In this document: positions 31,788-39,382 of the stretch, piece by piece
How positions within the stretch are numbered: position 1 is the stretch's first letter
Layout of the letters: each line of letters opens with the position of its first letter
From: DAOVVL01 sp965603095
GTDB lineage: Bacteria > Pseudomonadota > Alphaproteobacteria > Rhodospirillales > Magnetovibrionaceae
Direction of reading: 5' to 3'
Assembly (NCBI GenBank): GCA_965603095.1
Contig: CBFDBQ010000013.1
Span: 1-39,667, forward strand
DNA: 39,667 nucleotides
Notes under the pieces: generated by a model
What the model saw: only the letters and a program-made list of their open reading frames with translations
Told to the model about the DNA's origin: nothing
Databases searched by the model: none
Translations under genes and position numbers: made by a program

Positions 31788-33476
31788 ATGCTGACCCGTA
31801 GAGATTTCCTTCAGGTAACTGCCGCAACTGCGGCGCTTCTAGGCCCCGGCGCAGGAATTGCCCGTGCCGCCGCAGGGCAAACCATTACTCAGGAAAAATT
31901 GCTTGAATTTAATTCCGTTGGTCAGATTACGCTTTTAAATTTTACCGATATTCACGCTCAACTGATGCCGCTTTATTTTCGTGAACCATCTGTCAACATT
32001 GGGGTTGGCGAAGTGCACGGCTTGCCGCCACATTTAACTGGCGAGCAATTTCTCAAAAACTTCGGCCTTCGTGCCGGAACACCAGAAGCATATGCATTCT
32101 CTAGCGTTGATTTCGCGGCATTAGGTTCGCAGTACGGCCGCATTGGCGGTCTTGCCCACATGGCCACACTAATTAAATCAATTCGCGCAGAACGCCCCAA
32201 CAACACCCTTCTTATTGATTGCGGTGATACATGGCAGGGCTCATACACCTCATTGCAAACACGGGGCGAAGACATGGTTGATGCCATGAACGCATTAGGC
32301 GTTGAGGTTATGGTTCCGCATTGGGAATTTACCTATGGTGCCGAACGTGTGCAGGAATTAATCGAAAAATTAAATTTCCCATTTTTGGCTGGCAACGTAA
32401 AAGACAATGAATGGCAAGAACGTGTTTTTGAATCGACCACATTCTTTGAACGCGCCGGTGTAAAAATTGCCGTTGTTGGACAAGCTTTCCCCTATACCCC
32501 GGTTGCCAATCCACGTTATATGATTCCTGACTGGTCGTTTGGTGTTAACGAAGACATGGTTAGGGAAAATATTAATGCCGCACGCGCAGCCGGTGCCGAC
32601 CTTGTGGTATTGGCAAGCCATAATGGGTTTGATGTTGACCGCAAGATGGCAAGCCGGGTTGATGGAATTGATGTTATCCTGACCGGGCATACCCATGATG
32701 CAATACCCGGCGTTGTTGAGGTTAACAACACGCTGTTGATTGCAACTGGTTCGCATGGCAAATTCCTTGGCCGGCTTGATCTCGATATTCAGAACAAGAA
32801 AATCAAAAGCTACAATTATAAACTAATGCCAATATTCTCGGATGCCATTACACCAGACCCTGAAATTGCCGCAGTGGTAGATACAATACGCAAACCGCAT
32901 CAGGCTGTAATTTCCGAAGTTTTGGGTAAATCAGAATCTCTTTTATATCGTCGCGGAAACTTTAATGGCACCTTTGATGACCTTATTTGCGATGCAATTA
33001 TAGAAGAGCGCGATACCCAAATTGCGCTTTCACCCGGTTTCCGTTGGGGGTCAAGCATACTCCCAGGCCAAGACATTACGGTTGATGATGTTTACAACCA
33101 AACATCAATTACTTATCCCAATGTTTATCGCAATGAAATGACCGGTGAAAATCTCAAACTCATCTTAGAAGATGTTGCCGACAACCTGTTTAATACTGAT
33201 CCCTACTATCAACAGGGCGGCGACATGGTTCGGGTTGGTGGCATGGGGTACCGTATCGATATAAAACAAAAAATAGGTAACCGCATATCAGATATGACGC
33301 TTCTTTCCAGTAATGAAGCAATTAGTGCATCAAAAACTTACACCGTAGGTGGCTGGGCATCGGTAAACGAAGGCGCCGAAGGCCCAGCAATTTATGATTT
33401 GGTTTCCGATTACATTCGCAAGAAAAAAACCGTTAATGTTCAGCCAAATTCAGACATAAAAGTTATTGGTGCTTAA
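31788..33476 (+). CDS. soxB: Thiosulfohydrolase SoxB
   Basis: SoxB releases sulfate from SoxY-bound thiosulfonate. This 562-residue protein has a Tat signal (TRRDFLQVTAATAALLGPG) and then a metallophosphatase-type dimanganese domain: FTDIHAQLMP, LLIDCGDTWQGS, VLASHNGFDVDRK and LTGHTHDAIPGV. The C-terminal half is the 5'-nucleotidase-like domain. Length is normal. It is 90 bases after soxA across a terminator-like hairpin, with only a weak GGA RBS. Confidence 0.98.
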   Translation: MLTRRDFLQVTAATAALLGPGAGIARAAAGQTITQEKLLEFNSVGQITLLNFTDIHAQLMPLYFREPSVNIGVGEVHGLPPHLTGEQFLKNFGLRAGTPEAYAFSSVDFAALGSQYGRIGGLAHMATLIKSIRAERPNNTLLIDCGDTWQGSYTSLQTRGEDMVDAMNALGVEVMVPHWEFTYGAERVQELIEKLNFPFLAGNVKDNEWQERVFESTTFFERAGVKIAVVGQAFPYTPVANPRYMIPDWSFGVNEDMVRENINAARAAGADLVVLASHNGFDVDRKMASRVDGIDVILTGHTHDAIPGVVEVNNTLLIATGSHGKFLGRLDLDIQNKKIKSYNYKLMPIFSDAITPDPEIAAVVDTIRKPHQAVISEVLGKSESLLYRRGNFNGTFDDLICDAIIEERDTQIALSPGFRWGSSILPGQDITVDDVYNQTSITYPNVYRNEMTGENLKLILEDVADNLFNTDPYYQQGGDMVRVGGMGYRIDIKQKIGNRISDMTLLSSNEAISASKTYTVGGWASVNEGAEGPAIYDLVSDYIRKKKTVNVQPNSDIKVIGA

Positions 33477-33498
33477 TGTATAAAGGAGTGTTCAGTTA

Positions 33499-34242
33499 AT
33501 GGATCCGTTTAATATTACGTATTTTGGGTCGTTCATTGCCGGACTGCTAAGCTTTGCTTCACCTTGTGTATTGCCGTTGATACCAGCATATCTTTGTTTT
33601 TTAGGTGGCGCATCGCTAGATGAGCTCACCGCAGAAGGTGGTGTTGATCGCGCGGTGCAACGCCGGGTCTTTCGCTCATCCATAGCGTTTGTTATTGGGT
33701 TTTCTACCGTATTCATAGCATTAGGTGCAACCGCGACCACCGTCAGCATGATGGTGGCAGAGAACATGGAAATACTGTCAAAAATTGCCGGTGTTGTTAT
33801 TGTTATATTTGGTCTGCATTACGCAGGTGCGTTTCGCATTAGCTTCCTTAATTTTGAAGGAAGGTTCCATCTGCAAAACAAGCCTTCGGGTCTGGTCGGC
33901 AGTTATATAATTGGCCTAGCCTTCGCTTTTGGCTGGACACCGTGTGTCGGCCCAATATTGGCAACAATCCTTATGGTTGCCGGGTCTAATAGTGATATAT
34001 GGTACGGAACTTCATTGCTGGCAGTTTATGCAGCGGGAATAGGATTACCATTTTTGCTGGCAGCATTTGCGGTTAAGCCATTTATGACATTTCTTGCACG
34101 CTTTAGAAAACATATGCATACGGTTGAAATATCAATCGGTGCTCTTCTGATTATAACAGGCGTAGCAATATTCACCGGTTCGCTTGCCGATGCGGCGCAA
34201 TGGTTGCTGGAAACATTCCCTGCCTTTACCAATTTCGGATAA
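33499..34242 (+). CDS. soxV: CcdA/SoxV thiol-electron transporter
   Basis: This 247-residue protein has six membrane segments and the paired cysteines of the CcdA/DsbD transmembrane family: FASPCVLPLIPAYL and FGWTPCVGPILAT. It moves reducing equivalents from cytoplasmic thioredoxin to periplasmic partners; in sox clusters this is SoxV, which serves SoxW and SoxYZ. AAGGAG lies ten bases before the ATG, and it follows soxB by 22 bases, so it is in the sox operon. Convergent with soxW. Confidence 0.93.
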   Translation: MDPFNITYFGSFIAGLLSFASPCVLPLIPAYLCFLGGASLDELTAEGGVDRAVQRRVFRSSIAFVIGFSTVFIALGATATTVSMMVAENMEILSKIAGVVIVIFGLHYAGAFRISFLNFEGRFHLQNKPSGLVGSYIIGLAFAFGWTPCVGPILATILMVAGSNSDIWYGTSLLAVYAAGIGLPFLLAAFAVKPFMTFLARFRKHMHTVEISIGALLIITGVAIFTGSLADAAQWLLETFPAFTNFG

Positions 34243-34259
34243 GTAACAGCTATATATCT

Positions 34260-34913
34260 TCACATTTCTGGTGGAAGGTCCTTGGGCAGTTCATCTGCGT
34301 AAAGATCATATTTGATACCTTTTTTATCAAGCTCTTCGCCTATGTTACCCAGCCAACGTTGAAAGTTTGGCTCCTGCTCATAGCCGTTTGTGCGCGCGTA
34401 TTTGAACAAGAAATAAAAATGAAACGGCTTGAAATACCCGGGGATACGCAAAACCTCGGCTTCTTTTCCTGATTTTCCTGCAATCTTTTCAACACTTTCG
34501 GGATAAAAAATTGATGTTGGGGTAAATAATATGCCCCATTTGCTAGCTAAATCTTTTTCTTTTAGAACCTCACCATCAAAATCTGTTACCTCACGATCTC
34601 CCCACATGTTTAGCTGGATAACAATAAAATTATTTTTGATAGAATCAACTATACGTGGGATACGAAGATTTACTTCATGCATACGTTTGCAATATGGACA
34701 ACCACGTTGTTCCCATATTATCACAAGGCGTTTACCGCTTGCTGTGGCCTCGGCCAAATCTTCAGCAAGATCAAGGAAGCCTTCGTGGAACCAGCCTTGC
34801 TCATGCATTCCGTCCTCGCCAGTAGCGGGAACCGGCAATAGATGACTATCTGCTAAGGCACTGCTAGATATAATCATGCCAATCATGATGGCAATAAATC
34901 TGGTAATAAGCAT
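34260..34913 (-). CDS. soxW: SoxW-type periplasmic thioredoxin
   Basis: This protein of about 217 residues has a signal peptide (FIAIMIGMIISSSALA) and a thioredoxin fold with CPYC in VIIWEQRGCPYCKRMHEV. LNMWGDREVTDFDGE and the cis-Pro TPTSIFY are characteristic of the SoxW family. It is expected to accept electrons from SoxV and keep periplasmic Sox thiols reduced. Start ATG 34913 has GGAGAC upstream; the longer frame to 34952 overlaps the upstream gene. It is 29 bases after the exported DsrE gene, forming a two-gene unit. Confidence 0.9.
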   Translation of the reverse strand: MLITRFIAIMIGMIISSSALADSHLLPVPATGEDGMHEQGWFHEGFLDLAEDLAEATASGKRLVIIWEQRGCPYCKRMHEVNLRIPRIVDSIKNNFIVIQLNMWGDREVTDFDGEVLKEKDLASKWGILFTPTSIFYPESVEKIAGKSGKEAEVLRIPGYFKPFHFYFLFKYARTNGYEQEPNFQRWLGNIGEELDKKGIKYDLYADELPKDLPPEM

Positions 34914-34942
34914 AAGGTGTCTCCGTTTAATTTTCTTATTTC

Positions 34943-35410
34943 TCAGGGCCAAATAACCGACCAGCCCATAAGTTCGCGTTCAATTATTTCTGGCAATCCA
35001 GCTTTTACCACATCAACCCCGTCTATTAGATTATCCGGGCTAATGCCTATTGTTTTTAATGTGTTTCCACAGGCGATAAATTTAATATCGTATTGCATTT
35101 GGCTTTCAATGCGCGACCTTAGGGCGGAATCCTTTAATAGCATTCTCACCCCCGGCCCCCAGCCAAGAACCGCAATTTCTAAATTATCCTGCCCATATTC
35201 TTTTTGAATATTGATTGCATTATAAAGAAGCGAAGCAACTTTTTTCTCGTCATTAAAATTTAGCGACACCAAAATCTTCCTTGGGTTGTCCATGGATGGC
35301 TCAGGGTCTGCCCTTGCTGGGGATAACGCTTGAGATAGTGCTGGAGCGGATAAAAATATCACCGCTAAAAATGGAGCTACAAGAACAATTAATCTAGCTC
35401 GCTTATTCAT
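34943..35410 (-). CDS. Exported DsrE-family protein
   Basis: This 155-residue protein has a clear signal peptide (LIVLVAPFLAVIFLSAPALSQA). After it comes a DsrE/DsrF-like domain: KILVSLNFNDEKKVASLLYNAIN, EIAVLGWGPGVRMLL, and a cysteine in KFIACGNTLKTIG where DsrE proteins carry the sulfur-binding residue. A periplasmic DsrE-like protein beside soxW suggests a sulfane-sulfur carrier outside the cytoplasm, partnered by the thioredoxin. This role is inferred. A 17-bp palindrome lies about 35 bases before the start. Confidence 0.85.
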   Translation of the reverse strand: MNKRARLIVLVAPFLAVIFLSAPALSQALSPARADPEPSMDNPRKILVSLNFNDEKKVASLLYNAINIQKEYGQDNLEIAVLGWGPGVRMLLKDSALRSRIESQMQYDIKFIACGNTLKTIGISPDNLIDGVDVVKAGLPEIIERELMGWSVIWP

Positions 35411-35444
35411 GCTTTTGTTTCTTTCAAAAATGTGTTTTCAGGGT

Positions 35445-35461
35445 TAAGTTATTATAACTTA
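35445..35461. promoter_or_regulatory. 17-bp perfect palindrome between exported DsrE and the spermidine-synthase-like gene
   Basis: TAAGTTAT-T-ATAACTTA is a perfect 8-1-8 inverted repeat in the 130-base divergent promoter region. Its sequence differs from the ATTAG-N6-CTAAT operator, so it may bind another regulator. Confidence 0.5.
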
Positions 35462-35540
35462 TTCAACTACAAATCGCACTGTTTGATTAGATTTTTTTGC
35501 CTATTTACAGTGTTTTATCGCTAAATCTGGAACCCTACTT

Positions 35541-37064
35541 ATGCGTCAATTTTTGTTCGGTCTGGCACTTTTTATCAGTTCTGCTTGTGGGTTGATTGTA
35601 GAAATTGTCGCCGGAAGAATGTTGGCGCCCTACGTCGGAATGTCGCTTTACACATGGACCGCCATTATTGCCGTGGTGCTGGCTGTGCTTTCGATTGGGC
35701 ACTGGGTTGGTGGCGTTTTAGCGGCGCCAAACGTAAATGCAAAAATTGGGTCTCGCCGCGTTGCATGGGCGCTGGGGTTTTCTTCTATTTCTACGCTTGC
35801 GTCTCTGGTTATTATAAGAACTGTATCTGGATATCTTTTGCAAAGTTCCATCGAACCAATACCAATAATTATATTGCTTGCTACCGCGCTTTTCTTTTTA
35901 CCTAGTTTTTTTGTTGGCATCGTGTCTCCTATTCTTACAAAAATTACTATTGATGAAAGCAACCATCATAGCGGTCGAGTAATTGGAAGAATGTATGCTT
36001 TGGGAACATTAGGTTCCATTGCCGGGACGTTATCGGCAGGATATTTCTTTATTTCATGGATTGGCTCTAGCGGAACCATAATTATGGTTGCCGCAATATA
36101 TGCAATGCTATCTTTGCTTTTTGCCATCACTGACCAATTTCGGTTTCTTTTGGTGATGGCGGTTGGTGGCGGCGGCGCGCTTATGGCAACCATTGGGGAT
36201 GGCATTGATGCATTTGATAGCCCCTGCGATATTGAAAGTGATTATTTTTGCATACGCATTAACAGCCATGATGATGCAAGGGCAAACATTGGGGACAGCC
36301 GAATTATGGTGCTAGATAACCTGGTTCATTCAATTAATGTAAAAGATAACCCCGGACTGCTTTTAAGCCCTTATATTCATTTTGTTGATGAATACACCAA
36401 GCATAAACTTGGGGCCAAATCTCCCAATGCTTTTTTCATTGGCGGTGGTGGCTTTACCCTGCCGCGCGCATGGGCGAACGACTATAATAATGCCAAAATT
36501 ACTGTTGCCGAAATTGACCCGGCAGTAACCATGGCCGCAAAAAACCTACTTTGGTTTAATGCAAGCGCGCCGGGCATTAATATAATCCATCAAGATGGCA
36601 GATTGGCACTACAGAAATCCCCTCCCCGGCCAATTTATGATGTTGTTTTTGGCGATGCCTTTCACGATATTTCAATACCACCGCATTTGGTAAGCCTTGA
36701 ATTTCACGACGAAATAGCCAGAAGGCTAAAACCAAGTGGTTTTTACGCCATAAACGTAGTTGATCGCGGCTCAAACCCTAGATTTATGCTTAGTCTGGCC
36801 AAAACCCTAAAAGAAAGCTTCCCCGTTGTTGAGGTTTGGGTCGATGAAACCCTAATTGGCACCATTGGCAGGGTTACCTATGTGCTTGTCTCTGGAAATA
36901 AAGGACTTGAGCAAGGGCGCTTAACAAATACCCGGGGTGAAAACAGGACTTGGGTAAAATGGGAGCCAAAAAACCTTGAAAAACGTCTATTAGGGCGGGA
37001 TTTAGCCATTTTGACCGATGATTTTGCCCCGGTTGATAGGCTTATGGCAGGTGGTGGCCTTTAG
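35541..37064 (+). CDS. Membrane-fused spermidine-synthase-like protein
   Basis: This 507-residue protein has seven or eight membrane segments in its first ~215 residues (starting LFGLALFISSACGLIVEIVAGRML). A cytoplasmic or periplasmic Rossmann methyltransferase-like domain of the spermidine synthase family follows: NAFFIGGGGFTLPRAW, VAEIDPAV, HQDGRLAL, YDVVFGDAFHD. The usual GGGDG and downstream acid are changed to GGGGF...PRA, and the catalytic DxxD-type segment reads GDAFHD, so true aminopropyl transfer is doubtful. Such fused proteins recur beside unrelated redox genes, with unknown substrate. It is divergent from the soxW unit and followed by the ArsR gene. Confidence 0.85.
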   Translation: MRQFLFGLALFISSACGLIVEIVAGRMLAPYVGMSLYTWTAIIAVVLAVLSIGHWVGGVLAAPNVNAKIGSRRVAWALGFSSISTLASLVIIRTVSGYLLQSSIEPIPIIILLATALFFLPSFFVGIVSPILTKITIDESNHHSGRVIGRMYALGTLGSIAGTLSAGYFFISWIGSSGTIIMVAAIYAMLSLLFAITDQFRFLLVMAVGGGGALMATIGDGIDAFDSPCDIESDYFCIRINSHDDARANIGDSRIMVLDNLVHSINVKDNPGLLLSPYIHFVDEYTKHKLGAKSPNAFFIGGGGFTLPRAWANDYNNAKITVAEIDPAVTMAAKNLLWFNASAPGINIIHQDGRLALQKSPPRPIYDVVFGDAFHDISIPPHLVSLEFHDEIARRLKPSGFYAINVVDRGSNPRFMLSLAKTLKESFPVVEVWVDETLIGTIGRVTYVLVSGNKGLEQGRLTNTRGENRTWVKWEPKNLEKRLLGRDLAILTDDFAPVDRLMAGGGL

Positions 37065-37101
37065 TACTGTTGACCTACAGTAATATTAGGTATATCTAAT
37101 A
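37065..37101 (+). promoter_or_regulatory. arsR promoter with two adjoining 18-bp palindromes
   Basis: TACTGT-TGACCT-ACAGTA (37065-37082) and TATTAG-GTATAT-CTAATA (37084-37101) are both perfect 6-6-6 inverted repeats, adjacent to each other. A possible promoter TTGACC (37070) - 17 - TATCTA (37093) is overlapped by both, as expected for an autoregulated ArsR-family repressor. The first may also end the upstream transcript. A 10-bp tandem repeat ATTCTAGGC(G/A) is at 37122-37141. Confidence 0.6.
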
Positions 37102-37174
37102 CTCACAAATAACGCCTATTTATTCTAGGCGATTCTAGGCAATACATACGTCAAATATTGGGTTGGAACGCGGA

Positions 37175-37501
37175 ATGACAGAAAAAGTCATCAATATAGA
37201 AGATATGGAAAGATCATCTGGTGCAGCAAGTGGCCTTTTAAAAGCCATGAGCAACCAGACTAGATTGATGATTTTATGCCAGCTTCTACATGGTGAAAAA
37301 ACTGCTGGCGAATTAGATAGAGCCACCCAACTAAGCCAATCTGCACTATCGCAACATTTAGCGGTTTTACGTGATAACGGACTGGTTCAAACCAGAAGAC
37401 AATCACAAAATATATATTATTCCCTTGCTGGTGAAGAACCCAGAGCAATTATTGAAGTTTTATACAGTATATATAATCAGGGCGATGAAAGTTGCGCCTA
37501 A
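37175..37501 (+). CDS. ArsR-family sulfur regulator (SoxR/SqrR/BigR-like)
   Basis: This winged-helix repressor of about 108 residues has NQTRLMILCQLLHGEKTAGEL, the recognition helix SQSALSQHLAVLRDNGLVQTRRQ, and IYYSL. It lacks the metal-binding CxC of ArsR/SmtB. Instead it has C35 (MILC) and C107 (second-to-last residue), positions equivalent to the cysteine pair that forms a persulfide-dependent disulfide or polysulfide bridge in SqrR, BigR and SoxR. So it should respond to sulfane sulfur and derepress sox/transport genes. I chose ATG 37175; the TTG at 37163 is an alternative. Confidence 0.88.
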   Translation: MTEKVINIEDMERSSGAASGLLKAMSNQTRLMILCQLLHGEKTAGELDRATQLSQSALSQHLAVLRDNGLVQTRRQSQNIYYSLAGEEPRAIIEVLYSIYNQGDESCA

Positions 37502-37572
37502 CGTTATTTTAATTTAAATAGCCATATTTTTTAATCACGCTTGCCAATGCGGCAACATTTCGGCCAAAGCAA

Positions 37573-38487
37573 ATGCAAATATATCTTCCTATTGCCGAAG
37601 TCTCGGTAAACATATTCCTAATCTTGGGCATGGGTGGTGGTGTTGGCTTCCTATCTGGCCTGTTTGGTGTTGGCGGCGGATTTTTAATGACGCCGCTTCT
37701 TATTTTTATTGGCATACCTCCGGCAGTTGCGGTTGCAACCGAGGCCAATCAAATTGTTGCATCTTCGGTTTCTGGGGTTTTGGCTCACTGGAAACGCGGC
37801 AACGTAGATTTTAAAATGGGTGCCGCTTTATTGGTTGGTGGTGTTATTGGTTCAACGCTTGGCGTTTGGTTATTTACATTTTTGCGCGAACTTGGCCAAA
37901 TCGACCTTGTTATTAAACTTTCCTACGTTATTTTCCTTGGCATAATTGGCTCGCTAATGTTTGGCGAAAGCCTGCGTGCTTTGTTGCGCTCTAAAAACAA
38001 GGTTCCACCAAAGCGCCGCCAGCATTATTGGATACACGGCCTTCCTTTTAAAGTGCGCTTTAAGCATTCGAAAGTTTACATTAGCGCCCTTCTGCCAATT
38101 GCTATTGGTATGATAGTTGGTGTTCTTTCTGCCATTATGGGTGTTGGCGGTGGGTTTGTTATGGTTCCGGCCATGATTTACTTGCTAGGAATGCCAACGT
38201 CGGTTGTGGTTGGCACTTCGTTGTTCCAAATTATTTTTGTTACTGCAAACGTAACCGTATTGCAGTCAGTAAATAACTTTGCGGTTGATGTGGTTCTGGC
38301 CTTACTTCTTCTTATTGGCGCGGTAATCGGCGCACAGTTTGGTGCGCGCGCCGGAGCAAAATTGGGCGGCGAACAGCTTCGCATTCTATTGGCGCTAATG
38401 GTTCTTGGCGTATGTGTAAAAATTGGTTTGGATCTAACGCTAGAGCCCAACGATATTTATGCCATCGGCAAAGCGGGTGGCCACTGA
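37573..38487 (+). CDS. TauE/SafE (TSUP) sulfite/sulfur-compound exporter
   Basis: This 304-residue protein has about eight membrane segments and two TSUP half-repeats: GFLSGLFGVGGGFLMTPLL and GVLSAIMGVGGGFVMVPAM. TSUP members export sulfite, sulfoacetate or thiosulfate-type anions. It starts at ATG 37573 and is coupled to the following TIGR02186 gene by a TGATG overlap, the usual pairing of this family. Role here: removal of sulfite or related products of sulfur oxidation, inferred. Confidence 0.92.
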   Translation: MQIYLPIAEVSVNIFLILGMGGGVGFLSGLFGVGGGFLMTPLLIFIGIPPAVAVATEANQIVASSVSGVLAHWKRGNVDFKMGAALLVGGVIGSTLGVWLFTFLRELGQIDLVIKLSYVIFLGIIGSLMFGESLRALLRSKNKVPPKRRQHYWIHGLPFKVRFKHSKVYISALLPIAIGMIVGVLSAIMGVGGGFVMVPAMIYLLGMPTSVVVGTSLFQIIFVTANVTVLQSVNNFAVDVVLALLLLIGAVIGAQFGARAGAKLGGEQLRILLALMVLGVCVKIGLDLTLEPNDIYAIGKAGGH

Positions 38488-39251
38488 TGAAAATGCATAA
38501 ATATATACCAGCTATTACCGCAATTATTTTCAGCGCCCTGCTTTCGATGTCATCACCTCAGGCAGCTGGGTCTGGGTATATTGATATTGATCTATCAAAA
38601 CCCGAGGTTGAGCTTACCGCATCATTTGATGGGGCTGAGCTTCTGCTTTTCGGTATTCACAATCCAGGAACAGACGTAATTATTGTTGTTCGCGGCCCCG
38701 GATTAGACACCCCCGTAAGGCGAAAAGAGCGCGTTGCGGGCATTTGGGTAAACAGCGATGAAATAACATTCAAAAACGTGCCAACGTTTTATTCATCTGC
38801 ATCTACCTTGCCGCCAAATGAAATATTACCTGCCAAGACGCTTAAACAATATGAAATTGGTGTGGAAAATTTAAATCTAGAGATTGAAAACTCAACAGTT
38901 TCAAAAGACGAGATAAAATTATTTTCCGATGGCCTGATACGAAACATGGCAAGCGTTGATCTTTATGGCAGTGATGTTTCAAAAATTATCAAGGTCGGCA
39001 GACAGCTATTTCGCACCAATTTATGGTTTCCATCAAACGTATCGGTCGGTGATTATGTTGTTACCACCCACCTTGTAAAGGATGGCAATATAATAAATAC
39101 CAAGGATACTAATATAGTGGTGCACAAGGTGGGGATTGAAGCTGGTATTTACAATTTTGCCCACGATTATGCTCTTTTATATGGTATTCTTGCTGTTATT
39201 ATTGCCGTAGCGGCAGGATGGACAGCCAACGCCATGTTCCGGAAAGGTTGA
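38487..39251 (+). CDS. TIGR02186 family membrane-anchored protein
   Basis: This protein of about 254 residues has signal peptide AITAIIFSALLSMSSPQAAG, an extracytoplasmic beta-rich domain (VELTASFDGAELLLFG, VVRGPGLDTPVRRKERVAGIW) and a C-terminal membrane helix (YALLYGILAVIIAVAAGWTA). Family members are found next to TauE/SafE transporters; the function is not established. The ATG at 38487 overlaps the tauE stop (TGATG), so the two are co-translated. Confidence 0.88.
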   Translation: MKMHKYIPAITAIIFSALLSMSSPQAAGSGYIDIDLSKPEVELTASFDGAELLLFGIHNPGTDVIIVVRGPGLDTPVRRKERVAGIWVNSDEITFKNVPTFYSSASTLPPNEILPAKTLKQYEIGVENLNLEIENSTVSKDEIKLFSDGLIRNMASVDLYGSDVSKIIKVGRQLFRTNLWFPSNVSVGDYVVTTHLVKDGNIINTKDTNIVVHKVGIEAGIYNFAHDYALLYGILAVIIAVAAGWTANAMFRKG

Positions 39252-39258
39252 TTTAAAA

Positions 39259-39381
39259 ATGCCAGATCTTAAAGCGCCAGATATAAGTTGCATGCCAACC
39301 ACTGATGCCAACAAGAAAAAGGGCTTTACCTTCCTTTGTGTTGTTGATGATAGCGAAGAATTGAGCCGTGCAGTTCGTTTT
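39259..39381 (+). pseudogene. 5' fragment of a universal stress protein gene, broken at a junction
   Basis: ATG 39259 opens a frame whose product includes GFTFLCVVDDSEELSRAVRF, the N-terminal strand and helix of a UspA-family protein, whose genes commonly follow TauE/TIGR02186. After about residue 41 the sequence changes to SCRRRFCPSLPRT and stops at 39423. The new sequence is antisense biotin-carboxylase-like coding DNA. The truncation is therefore due to a chimeric join or rearrangement at about 39376-39383, not to a point mutation. Confidence 0.75.
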
Positions 39382-39382
39382 T

